DNA from: PGYR01 sp048267165
GTDB taxonomy: Bacteria; Bacteroidota; Ignavibacteria; Kapaibacteriales; UBA2268
NCBI GenBank assembly: GCA_048267165.1
Contig: JBLWYD010000016.1
Span: forward strand, 1-64,000
Direction: 5' to 3'
DNA: 64,000 nt
The position numbers and the translations under genes were made by a program. The notes below the pieces were generated by a model, which worked only from the letters and a program-made list of their open reading frames with translations, ran no database searches and had not been told where the DNA came from. Shown here piece after piece: positions 53,061-60,728 of the stretch (the first letter of the stretch is position 1; each line of letters begins with the position of its first letter).

Positions 53061-54027
53061 ATGCCATCATCAGTAGCTTCTGGCGGAAGAATTAGAACTA
53101 ATATTCCCGCACTAAACGCGTACAATTCACTACAATCATCGAATAAAGCAATTGCTAAGTCGCAATTACGTTTATCGACTGGTAAAAGAATCAACGCAGC
53201 ATCGGACGACGTCGCTGGTTATATCACGTCTCGTTCATTAAATTCTAGAAACGTTTCATTGAAAGCTGCACTTAATGCAGTTGGTGAAGCGAAAAACGTT
53301 ACTTCTATGTCGCAAGACGCATTAGATAACATCACTAGCTTACTTACTCAAATCAAAGATGCAGCTTCTCAAGCTTCTTCTGGCGCTTTGGGTACAGATG
53401 AAAAAGTAGCTCTTGCAAAAGCAGCTTTCAGATTATCTGAGCAAATCCAAACTGTTGTTGACTCTACTGTATTCGGTGGTCAAGAATTGTTGAACGGTTC
53501 GTTCTCAGGTGATTTCGTAATCGGTTTTGGCGAAAGCAACTCTCTAATCACAATTGCTGTAGATCTAACTTCTTCAAACTCAACAGATTTCAACACAGAT
53601 GTCAACTTTGAGTTGAACACAACTAGTGTATCTGATTTTGGAGGTATTACAGGTCTTAGCCTTGCAAGTTTAGATTCAGTTTCTGATTCTGACTTAGGTA
53701 TGTTTAGTAAAGACAATATCTCTGCAACTCTTACAAGTATATCTAATGCATTAGATAACGTAAGTAAAGTAGCGTCATTTGTCGGTGGTCTAGAAGCAAG
53801 ATTGAACTCGCAAGAAGATTTGTTAACTTCACAGATAACAAATTACAAATCTGCGATTTCAAGAATAGAAGATGTTGACGTTGCTGAAGAGCAATTAGAA
53901 CTAGTTNNNNNNNNNNNNNNNNNNNNNNNNNNNNNNNNNNAAACAACAGTTCTTGCACCAAACTTCAATTATTACTTTATCTCAAGCGAATCAAAATCCT
54001 CAAACTTATTTACAGTTATTTGGATAA
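53061..54027 (+). CDS. fliC: Flagellin, interrupted by a 34-N assembly gap
   Basis: The N-terminal D0/D1 domain is classical (IPALNAYNSLQSSNKAIAKS, LRLSTGKRINAASDDVAGY), as is the C-terminal helix (SAISRIEDVDVAEEQLELV before the gap and QQFLHQTSIITLSQANQ, PQTYLQLFG then TAA after it). Read with the Ns as written, the frame shifts and the C-terminus is wrong; read without them, codon 282 (GTT) joins AAA-CAA-CAG and gives an intact 310-residue flagellin. Strong SD GGAGGT. It is exported by the flagellar type III system and polymerises as the filament; FliS and FliD are encoded just downstream. Confidence 0.95.
53907..53940. other. Assembly gap (34 N), probably of true length zero
   Basis: 34 undetermined bases within flagellin. 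Direct joining of the flanks keeps the frame and reproduces the 30-residue conserved C-terminal block of flagellins with no insertion or deletion, so the gap is likely a scaffolding artefact. Confidence 0.85.
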
Positions 54028-54070
54028 GAGATTTAGCTAAGCTAAAAGCAATAATTATTATTTCAAACTT

Positions 54071-54102
54071 GAAAGACGGCTCGATTTTTGCGGCCGTCTT
54101 TC
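54071..54102 (+). other. Ten-base-pair hairpin after flagellin
   Basis: GAAAGACGGC and GCCGTCTTTC pair perfectly around a 12-base loop. There is no T-run after the stem, so it is not a classical terminator. Between flagellin and fliS it could be a 3' stabilising hairpin or partial attenuator that makes flagellin mRNA more abundant than that of the downstream genes. Confidence 0.6.
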
Positions 54103-54140
54103 ATAGTTAAAACTAAAATATCAGGAAGATAATAACAGTA

Positions 54141-54497
54141 ATGAATACTCAAGTTCAAAAAATTGCAGCAAGCAAAGCTTACGGCACAGGAAAGGGTAAA
54201 AAAGTCCCTTCTTACGTAGAGCAAGAGGTTCTCTCTTGGAGTAAAGAGAAGTTAATACTGAAAATGTACGACCTTTTCTTAGTAAGTAATAAAAGAAGAG
54301 ATATCGAGAAAATGAGCAAGGTTCTAATAGAACTAATGGGTGCTCTTAACTTCGATTATGGCGAAACATCGACAAGATTGTACAGATTGTACGAATATTG
54401 TCAAAGATGTATTTACCAAAAGAAATATGACGAAGCATACAAGATAATAAAAGAATTGCGTGATACATGGGCTGTGGCCTTTAAGTTAGAAAACTAG
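54141..54497 (+). CDS. fliS: Flagellin export chaperone FliS-like
   Basis: 118 residues, typical length. The helical pattern matches FliS: SWSKEKLILKMYDLFLVSNKR in place of the usual SPEELILMLYDGAI, ALNFDYGETSTRLYRLYEYCQR in place of LDFEKGGEIAENLYALYDYM, and the end IIKELRDTWAVAF for LREAW. FliS binds the flagellin C-terminus before export. The gene is right after flagellin and nine bases before fliD, its usual place. GGAAG is found 15 bases before the ATG. Confidence 0.85.
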   Translation: MNTQVQKIAASKAYGTGKGKKVPSYVEQEVLSWSKEKLILKMYDLFLVSNKRRDIEKMSKVLIELMGALNFDYGETSTRLYRLYEYCQRCIYQKKYDEAYKIIKELRDTWAVAFKLEN

Positions 54498-54505
54498 GTT
54501 TTATT

Positions 54506-55927
54506 ATGAGTGATATAAATAGTCTATTAGGTGGTGGGAACCAAACGCAATCTGACTTGCTAGTGCAGTCATATTTGCAAACTCAACAACCAAAATTAAA
54601 CAGATTACAAAACAAGAAGACTGAGTTAGAAGCTAAAAACTCATTCTATACTGCTTTGAATACTCGTGTTAATGCTATAGTTTCTCAGATAGACACATTC
54701 CAAGCTAATGATTTTGATAAGAAATTTGGTGTCAAAAAAGTAGGTACGACCGGAGCTGAATACGTAACAGCTACTGCGGACGGAGATGCTAGTGTTGGCA
54801 CAAATACTGTCAAAGTAAATAGATTGGCAAGTTCTGATTCACTGGTATCAAGTAGAGTTAATTCTGCTGATGATTTCGGTAGTTTTAGTGGTACATTCGA
54901 ATTCACAGTTGAAGTTAATGGCGATAGCCGTACTTTAAGTGTAGAGTTAGATGATACTGAAACTTATCAAGAAGCTATGCAGAAAATAGCTGATGCTGTC
55001 AATGATGAAGATGACTTCAAACTCTCTGCTTCAGTAGTAAAAGATACTGGCACAACTGCTAGATTATCATTTAATACTTCTGGACTAGGCGAGGAAAACA
55101 AGATTACTTTCTCTAATGGAGCGGGCAATTTATTAGCTAATATTGGGTTGGACGAAGGTGTTCTAAACCCAGGAAGTGCTACCAGAGTTGCATTTGACTC
55201 TACTAATGCTGGTTATAGGAAAGCTGACGTTGCAGATTTGAATTCGGAATCGGAAGTAAATGGTATTACAGTTATCAGGTCTACTAATACTTTAGAAGAT
55301 GTTATAAATGGATTCAAATTTACGCTTAATAAAGTACACGAGTCTGGTAAGGAAGCTGAAACGCTTAGTACAGAAATTGATGTAGATGGTGTTGCAAGTA
55401 TATTGCAGCCATTGCTTGATGCTTATAATAGTGCATTGGCTCTGGTCAATAATAATAAAGCTTTGAGAAGAGGTGACCCTAGTGCTAGTAGTTTATATAG
55501 TTCACTTCGTGCCTTACCTTCTACAAGAATAACTGGTCTAGGTTCTGAAGATCCTGATTTCCTTACAGTAATAGGTATAAAACCTGATTCGGCTGGGAAT
55601 TTAAAAATATCAGATAAAGATGCACTAAAAGAGTTTCTTGAAGATGATCCACAGAAAATTGCTGATATATTCACTTCTGCTGATGGATTTATTGCCAAGT
55701 TGGAAAATATTACTTCTTCACTAAAAGGTGAAACAGGTATAATAAAAAGTAAAAAAGCATCCTTTGTACAGCAGATAGAAAGCTATGACAAACGATACGA
55801 TGAACTAAAACTAAGAATAGATACGCAATCTAACAATTTAAGAAAACAGTACGAGAATATATTGGGCACATATTTGAATGCACAAACTCAATATAGCTCT
55901 TTCTCACAATTTGCTGGGGGCTATTAA
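54506..55927 (+). CDS. fliD: Flagellar filament cap protein FliD (HAP2)
   Basis: 473 residues. FliD_N about 12-110 (LVQSYLQTQQPKLNRLQNKK, then GTNTVKVNRLASSDSLVSS) and FliD_C about 240-465 (GITVIRSTNTLEDVINGFKFTLNK, SILQPLLDAYNSALALVNNN, and DDPQKIADIFTSADGFIAKL near the end). The cap sits at the filament tip and folds flagellin. The N-terminal disordered and the C-terminal coiled-coil regions are both present. Confidence 0.92.
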   Translation: MSDINSLLGGGNQTQSDLLVQSYLQTQQPKLNRLQNKKTELEAKNSFYTALNTRVNAIVSQIDTFQANDFDKKFGVKKVGTTGAEYVTATADGDASVGTNTVKVNRLASSDSLVSSRVNSADDFGSFSGTFEFTVEVNGDSRTLSVELDDTETYQEAMQKIADAVNDEDDFKLSASVVKDTGTTARLSFNTSGLGEENKITFSNGAGNLLANIGLDEGVLNPGSATRVAFDSTNAGYRKADVADLNSESEVNGITVIRSTNTLEDVINGFKFTLNKVHESGKEAETLSTEIDVDGVASILQPLLDAYNSALALVNNNKALRRGDPSASSLYSSLRALPSTRITGLGSEDPDFLTVIGIKPDSAGNLKISDKDALKEFLEDDPQKIADIFTSADGFIAKLENITSSLKGETGIIKSKKASFVQQIESYDKRYDELKLRIDTQSNNLRKQYENILGTYLNAQTQYSSFSQFAGGY

Positions 55928-55968
55928 GCCCTAGTAAATTTAATTATTAATCGCACCGAGGTGTTATT

Positions 55969-56340
55969 ATGATAAAATCAATTGGAAACTCAGAATCTAT
56001 TAGCTCTAGCTTCGACAATCTAATGTCGAACTTGGCTAATAAGAATACTCCAACAGAAGTTAGTCAACCTACTGATAAGGTAGAGAAGCAGAATAATGAT
56101 GAATTTCAAAAGACGTTCGATCCCAAGAAAATTGAGACCGAAATTTCGAAATTATTAGAAGATGACTCATTAATTGCTCAATTTAGTACTGACAAGGAAA
56201 CAGATAAGCTAATTTTAAAAATCGTCAATCCGGATACGAAAGAAGTCGTAAGACAATATCCGCCTGAGGTATCTTTGAAAATAGCTAGAATGGTTAATAG
56301 TATGATAGAAAGTAACAATATAGCCGATGTCCGTATTTGA
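55969..56340 (+). CDS. flaG: FlaG family flagellar protein
   Basis: 123 residues. The C-terminal half has the FlaG pattern IAQFSTDKETDKLILKIVNP then TKEVVRQYPPEVSLKIARMV; the N-terminal part is polar and disordered, as is usual. FlaG proteins affect filament length. A CACCGAGGTG site precedes the ATG. Overlaps the next gene by 14 bases. Confidence 0.85.
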   Translation: MIKSIGNSESISSSFDNLMSNLANKNTPTEVSQPTDKVEKQNNDEFQKTFDPKKIETEISKLLEDDSLIAQFSTDKETDKLILKIVNPDTKEVVRQYPPEVSLKIARMVNSMIESNNIADVRI

Positions 56341-56677
56341 TAAAAATATAAAGCCTATAGTTAATGAGTTGAACTCACTGACTAATAGTATAATAGATAA
56401 TCTATCCGACAGCAATGAAGGGTTAGATGATTTAGATGCGTTATATCAGCAGCGAACAGTGTACATTAAGCAAATAGATACTTATATCAGCGAAGATAAA
56501 AACAAGCAGATAATACGGGATCACGAATCCGAGTGGAAGAGTATGATGGAACCTCTAAGAGTCAAGGATGAAAATGCTCTTAGATTACTCAAAAGTAAAG
56601 TAAATAGCATGGAAGAAGAGTTAAAACAACGTGAAAAACAAAAGAATGTTCTTTTGTATAAGGAGAGTGGAAAGTGA
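56327..56677 (+). CDS. Small coiled-coil protein of the flagellar cluster, FliT-like candidate
   Basis: 116 residues, all-helical and highly charged (YQQRTVYIKQIDTYISEDKN, LLKSKVNSMEEELKQREKQKN). Its size, the position between flaG and the flgM-like gene, and the helix-QQR pattern suit FliT or FlgN type export chaperones, but sequence conservation in these is low, so the family call is tentative. It overlaps flaG by 14 bases and the next gene by four, so it is translated with both. Confidence 0.5.
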   Translation: MSVFDKNIKPIVNELNSLTNSIIDNLSDSNEGLDDLDALYQQRTVYIKQIDTYISEDKNKQIIRDHESEWKSMMEPLRVKDENALRLLKSKVNSMEEELKQREKQKNVLLYKESGK

Positions 56678-56910
56678 AAATAAATGCTACTAACTCATAT
56701 AACAAAATCTACGAAGACAAAGAACGCAAGCTAAAAGCAGAATCTAAGTCAGAAGTGGAAAGTAAAGAAGTCAAAAAAGACTCTTTAGAATTATCTACAG
56801 AAGTGCTCAAATACGGGCCTATAAAATCCAAGATAAAACAAGGATTCTACGAGAATGATGATGTTCTCAATCAGATATCCGAAAAACTCCTCAACGAGCT
56901 AAAACTATAA
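56674..56910 (+). CDS. flgM: Anti-sigma-28 factor FlgM-like
   Basis: 78 residues. N-terminal half is polar and likely disordered; the C-terminal half matches the FlgM sigma-binding pattern: KKDSLELSTEVLKYGPIKSKIKQGFYENDDVLNQISEKLLNEL, where D-S-L-E-L-S, the K-I-K-x-G-x-Y and the closing I-A-x-K-L-L type helix are the usual marks. FlgM holds sigma-28 inactive until it is exported through the completed hook. Starts in an ATGA-type overlap of four bases. Assigned by pattern. Confidence 0.68.
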   Translation: MKINATNSYNKIYEDKERKLKAESKSEVESKEVKKDSLELSTEVLKYGPIKSKIKQGFYENDDVLNQISEKLLNELKL

Positions 56911-56922
56911 AAGAAAATAATT

Positions 56923-56951
56923 AAAATTCCATTTGCAAGATGGAATTTTTT
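56923..56951 (+). terminator. Rho-independent terminator of the flagellar cluster
   Basis: AAAATTCCAT pairs with ATGGAATTTT around a seven-base loop, followed by T. It ends the operon that runs from flagellin or fliS through the flgM-like gene. Confidence 0.88.
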
Positions 56952-57032
56952 ATTATATATTATACCCTAGATAATAGCCAATGGTGTATCATTATAATAA
57001 TGGGATTTTAACGAATAGCTAGGAGTGTAATA

Positions 57033-57479
57033 ATGTCTAGAACTTTGAACAAAGTAATGCTGATAGGAAATGTGGGGAAAGAGCCAGAACTGAAGGAAAC
57101 TCCTGGAGGGGTACCAGTTACTTCATTTCGTATGGCAACTTCCGAGAGTTGGAAAGATAAAGACGGAAACCTAAAGGAACACACCGATTGGCACACAGTA
57201 GTTGCCTGGCGCGGATTAGCTAAGGTAATAGACAAATTAGTTACCAAAGGCACACGAATATACGTAGAAGGACGTTTGCAGACCAGAAACTACGAAGATA
57301 ATGATGGAAATAGAAGACAAGTAGTAGAAATATTAGCCGATAATATGCTAATACTAGAAGATAGAAAAGGCGGAAAAGGAAGAGATGATGAAGATGAAGA
57401 AAATTATGATTTCGATCACGACTTTTCCTCTAAAAGCAAAGAAATAGATGATGATTTTGATAGTCGGTTTGATGATTAA
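57033..57479 (+). CDS. ssb: Single-stranded DNA-binding protein
   Basis: 148 residues. OB-fold about 4-106 with the family motifs LNKVMLIGNVGKEPELKETPG, WHTVVAWRGLAKV and YVEGRLQTRNYEDNDGN. It coats single-stranded DNA in replication and repair. The acidic tail ends in DDDFDSRFDD: the usual last residues D-I-P-F, which recruit partner proteins, are absent. GGAGTG stands nine bases before the ATG. Confidence 0.94.
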   Translation: MSRTLNKVMLIGNVGKEPELKETPGGVPVTSFRMATSESWKDKDGNLKEHTDWHTVVAWRGLAKVIDKLVTKGTRIYVEGRLQTRNYEDNDGNRRQVVEILADNMLILEDRKGGKGRDDEDEENYDFDHDFSSKSKEIDDDFDSRFDD

Positions 57480-57507
57480 ACGAAACAATTTAAACTAAAA
57501 GACAATT

Positions 57508-57534
57508 AAGCTCCGTTAGAATAGGAGCTTTTTT
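57508..57534 (+). terminator. Rho-independent terminator of ssb
   Basis: AAGCTCC pairs with GGAGCTT around a nine-base loop, followed by T. Located 28 bases after the ssb stop. Confidence 0.85.
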
Positions 57535-57548
57535 AATATAACAGATAT

Positions 57549-58403
57549 ATGAAAACAGAACTTAAAAATATATTATATATACTAGTAGGAATACTATCTG
57601 CCTCGTTTGGTTTGAAAGGATTTCTATTGCCTCAGGGGTTCTTAGATGGTGGAGCGATGGGTATTGCTCTTTTAATAAAAGAAGTCGCAGACTTAAACAT
57701 AGGGCTATTGATAGTATTAGTCAACCTACCTTTTGTATTGCTAGGAGCAAAGATTCTGTCTAAGACTTTTATAGTTAAGACTGTATTCGCTATAGCTGGA
57801 CTATCACTAGCCGTTACTTTTATTCCTTATGCTCAAGTAACAGATGATAAGTTGCTTATAGCTGTATTTGGTGGTTTTTTCCTCGGGGCTGGTATAGGGT
57901 TGTCAATTCGCGGGGGGAGTGTGATAGATGGTACAGAAGTATTAGCCCTTTACTTTACTCGCACTTCGGCATTTAGCATAGGTGACATTATAGCCATATT
58001 GAATATAATAATATTTAGTTTCGCAGCCCTTCTTTTAGAAATAGAAGTCGCACTTTATGCTATGTTGACTTATATGTCTGCTTCGCGTACTGTTGATTTC
58101 TTCATACACGGATTCAACGAGTATTTGGATCTAACTATTATATCAGACAAGCACGAAGATATTCGGCATTTGATTATAGATGATTTGGGCAAAGGTGTTA
58201 CAATAATGAAAGGTAAGCGTGGTAGATTAGAACCCGATGGCTCAGAAAAAGAGATAGATATTATCTATACGGTTACTACTAAGCTTGAAGTTTCGAGGTT
58301 AAAAGCCGAAATACTCGAAGTAGATTCTTCTGCATTCATAATCCAAAATAGAATAGACGAAGCACACGGGGGCTTCCTCAAAAAACATTTAGTACAGCAT
58401 TAG
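57549..58403 (+). CDS. yitT: YitT family membrane protein
   Basis: 284 residues. Five to six N-terminal membrane helices (FLLPQGFLDGGAMGIALLIKE, GGFFLGAGIGLSIRGGSVIDGTE, a conserved GG-IDGTE motif) and a C-terminal DUF2179 cytoplasmic domain (LTIISDKHEDIRHLIIDDLGKG, GVTIMKGKRG). The family is widespread and its transport role is not settled. Its stop overlaps, tail to tail, that of the next gene by four bases. Confidence 0.9.
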   Translation: MKTELKNILYILVGILSASFGLKGFLLPQGFLDGGAMGIALLIKEVADLNIGLLIVLVNLPFVLLGAKILSKTFIVKTVFAIAGLSLAVTFIPYAQVTDDKLLIAVFGGFFLGAGIGLSIRGGSVIDGTEVLALYFTRTSAFSIGDIIAILNIIIFSFAALLLEIEVALYAMLTYMSASRTVDFFIHGFNEYLDLTIISDKHEDIRHLIIDDLGKGVTIMKGKRGRLEPDGSEKEIDIIYTVTTKLEVSRLKAEILEVDSSAFIIQNRIDEAHGGFLKKHLVQH

Positions 58404-59473
58404 ATTACAATTTTGTCTATGTACTCGGAGTTGAATACTCTGAGTGCACCCATATACTTTAGTTTGAATTCTAGTTTGTCCCCGACTTTTCTTCCGGAGT
58501 TATTTTCTCCCAAATCTATTACTACCATATCTGAACTCGCTCCAACTATTTCTACATCCTTATCTTGTGGAATAAGAAAATCAGTAGTTGAAATATCCAA
58601 TACACCTATGTCTATCAAAGCACGATATGAGCTTTTACCATAGTCTCTTTCATCGACTTCGAATACTTCTCCCGAAGGGTTAACTTCCATCACACCAATT
58701 GGTATTTTGGGTTTTTCGTTTATTTCTATTATCTGTGAGTGTAATCTGAATACATCATTGTTCATCCCATCTATCACTTCGTTTGTGATTAGATTGTTCC
58801 CGAAATACAATGTCTCCCCTACTCGAAAATGATTCATATCGGCTGGAATTTGTTTTTTAAAAAGCAAAGGGATTACAACGGAAGTTCCACCAGTCACCCA
58901 AGGTATTTTTTGATTAAATTGTGCTTCTATTAACTTTTTATATAGCGATAATTGTAGCAATTTATCAGTTGAAGGTAACACTCCATACAGACAATTTAGA
59001 TTTGAACCGATTCCTGTTATTTCTATATTTGGTAATTCGAATACGGTTTTATAGAAATCTGTGAGTTCTTCACCAAGAACACCTTCTCGCAAATCACCAA
59101 GCTCTATCATAATTATAATTTTATGTATCTTGCCTTGTTTTACTGCTTCTTCACTTATCCATTTTATAGTAGAAAATTCGGTATTAAAACTAACGTCAGC
59201 GTATAGGACTACATCTTCTATATTATCTTTAGCTGGTGGTTTGATATAAACAGTATTTATATCAGGATTTATTTCTTTTATTAGTCTAAGATTACTAATT
59301 CGTGAATCACAAATCTCATTAATATCCAAATTGCATAATATTCTCAAGTACTCCTCAGAACCACAAAGGAGCTTACTGACTATTGCCCAATCAGTATCAT
59401 TTTCTTTAAACAGATTATTTAGATAATTGAAATTACTCTTTAGGTTTTCTTTATTAAGTGTAACATAAGCCAT
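58400..59473 (-). CDS. PLP-dependent alanine/ornithine racemase-family protein
   Basis: 357 residues, fold type III PLP enzyme. The PLP lysine is in AIVSKLLCG near residue 34; VIIMIELGDLREGV, TGIGSNLNCLYG, VTGGTSVVIPLL and HFRVGETLYFGN match the branch of alanine/ornithine/YhfX-type racemases rather than the housekeeping Alr. A diverged C-terminal domain is present (ALIDIGVLDIS). Substrate is uncertain. One base separates it from the GNAT gene start region upstream, so the two form a pair. Confidence 0.82.
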   Translation of the reverse strand: MAYVTLNKENLKSNFNYLNNLFKENDTDWAIVSKLLCGSEEYLRILCNLDINEICDSRISNLRLIKEINPDINTVYIKPPAKDNIEDVVLYADVSFNTEFSTIKWISEEAVKQGKIHKIIIMIELGDLREGVLGEELTDFYKTVFELPNIEITGIGSNLNCLYGVLPSTDKLLQLSLYKKLIEAQFNQKIPWVTGGTSVVIPLLFKKQIPADMNHFRVGETLYFGNNLITNEVIDGMNNDVFRLHSQIIEINEKPKIPIGVMEVNPSGEVFEVDERDYGKSSYRALIDIGVLDISTTDFLIPQDKDVEIVGASSDMVVIDLGENNSGRKVGDKLEFKLKYMGALRVFNSEYIDKIVI

Positions 59474-59474
59474 A

Positions 59475-59915
59475 TTATTTTTTCAACCTCATCTCTAAAT
59501 AGGGATTAGTGAATCCAAGTTTCTCGTATAATCCTTTCGCAGGATTCTTTGCTTCTACATGGAGAGCTATATCTCCTTCAGTCTCAGATATTGCTTTTTC
59601 CATTAGCCTTTTCCCATACCCTTTGCCCCTTTTTTCAGAGTGAACAGCTATATAGACCAGTATGTTTTCAGGTATGTAGCCACCCATACCAGTTTTATTT
59701 ATGACTACAGCTCCAACTATATTACCCTCTTCATATCCTGCGAGTACGAAACCACCTTTGCCCGAATCATCAGATACAGCATAGTTCATCGCCATTTCGA
59801 TACTTTCTAATTTGTCACCATATTTCTCGAGGTGCGTAAACAAGAAATTGCTTATTTCTGACTTATTATACCCATCGTCAATTAATCTATCTTTATAGTA
59901 TTTTCTAAACTCCAT
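59475..59915 (-). CDS. GNAT family N-acetyltransferase
   Basis: 146 residues, single GNAT domain. Acetyl-CoA binding motif VYIAVHSEKRGKGYGKRLMEKA (pattern R-G-K-G-Y-G) and C-terminal LHVEAKNPAKGLYEKLGF. It likely acetylates an amino group of a small molecule or protein. It stands one base upstream of the racemase-like gene, which suggests a shared role in amino acid chemistry, not proven. Confidence 0.9.
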   Translation of the reverse strand: MEFRKYYKDRLIDDGYNKSEISNFLFTHLEKYGDKLESIEMAMNYAVSDDSGKGGFVLAGYEEGNIVGAVVINKTGMGGYIPENILVYIAVHSEKRGKGYGKRLMEKAISETEGDIALHVEAKNPAKGLYEKLGFTNPYLEMRLKK

Positions 59916-60043
59916 CTTTCCTTTGGCTTTTTAATTGCAATAAAATTGATGTTATACGAACGAATAAGTTTACAAGGCATTGCCAATTAATTGAGAAAGT
60001 CAATTAAATATACAAGTGTAATAACTAATATCTCTTAGTAATC

Positions 60044-60062
60044 GTTATATTGAGAGTATAAC
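60044..60062. promoter_or_regulatory. Small dyad before the DoxX gene
   Basis: GTTATA and TATAAC are an exact six-base inverted repeat with seven bases between, 22 bases before the ATG. It overlaps the expected promoter or leader, so it may be an operator. Weak evidence. Confidence 0.25.
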
Positions 60063-60083
60063 ATTATAAACAAGGAAATTACA

Positions 60084-60491
60084 ATGAAATTATTTGCAAT
60101 CGGTACTGCAGACAATAAGACAAGCATAGCAATGCTATTACTTAGATTAGTTGCAGGTTTAACTATGGCATTCAGCCACGGATTAGGTAAGTTGGAAAAC
60201 TATAGCAATGCTGTGGATTCATTCCCCGATCCGATTGGCGTAGGTAGTCAGTTATCGCTTCTTCTAGCTATTGGGGCAGAATTGTTTTGTGGTGTACTAA
60301 TAGCCGTTGGCTTTGCTACTCGATTTACAGTTATACCGCTTATTATCACGATGGCAACTGCCTTTTTCATTATCCACGGTGGTGATGCATTTGGAGATAG
60401 GGAGATGTCATTCATCTATTTGGCAATGTATATAGTTATATTCATAGTTGGCCCAGGCAAATATTCTGTAGATAATTATATAAGCAAATGA
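60084..60491 (+). CDS. DoxX family membrane protein
   Basis: 135 residues with four membrane helices. DoxX pattern: MLLLRLVAGLTMAFSHGLGKL, the helix 2 LLLAIGAELFCGVLIAVGFATR, and MATAFFIIHGGDAF. The family takes part in quinone or thiosulfate/redox-stress related membrane functions; exact role is not clear. Single gene. Confidence 0.9.
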   Translation: MKLFAIGTADNKTSIAMLLLRLVAGLTMAFSHGLGKLENYSNAVDSFPDPIGVGSQLSLLLAIGAELFCGVLIAVGFATRFTVIPLIITMATAFFIIHGGDAFGDREMSFIYLAMYIVIFIVGPGKYSVDNYISK

Positions 60492-60668
60492 TAGTTGAAG
60501 TTATTTGCTATCAATGGTTACTGAGGTGGGCAATAGTCCAGTTCTAGCTGTTACTTTCATTCAGACCGAATACTCTGAGAAAAAGCTTGTCACAGCGAGC
60601 TAAACGTGGCTGTCTCAATTATTATGTACTTATCATTACAAGTATTTCGTTTTAGAAAGGTATGTACA

Positions 60669-60703
60669 CAAAAAAAGCAGATCCATAAACTTGAATCTGC
60701 TTT
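60669..60703 (-). terminator. Rho-independent terminator of the desaturase
   Basis: AAAGCAGAT (60674-60682) and ATCTGCTTT (60695-60703) pair; the A-run on the left is the U-tract on the minus strand, 26 bases past the desaturase stop. Confidence 0.85.
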
Positions 60704-60728
60704 CATCGATTTTCTATTTTAAATCTGC

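Noticed and set aside
53743..54110. Flagellin frame read through the Ns to a stop at 54110
   Set aside because: The residues after the Ns in that frame have no flagellin features, while the frame ending at 54027 gives the standard C-terminus.
60492..60668. Similarity of TAATAATTGAG-type phrases here and near 52210 as a repeat
   Set aside because: The match is only about 14 bases with one mismatch and the flanks do not align.
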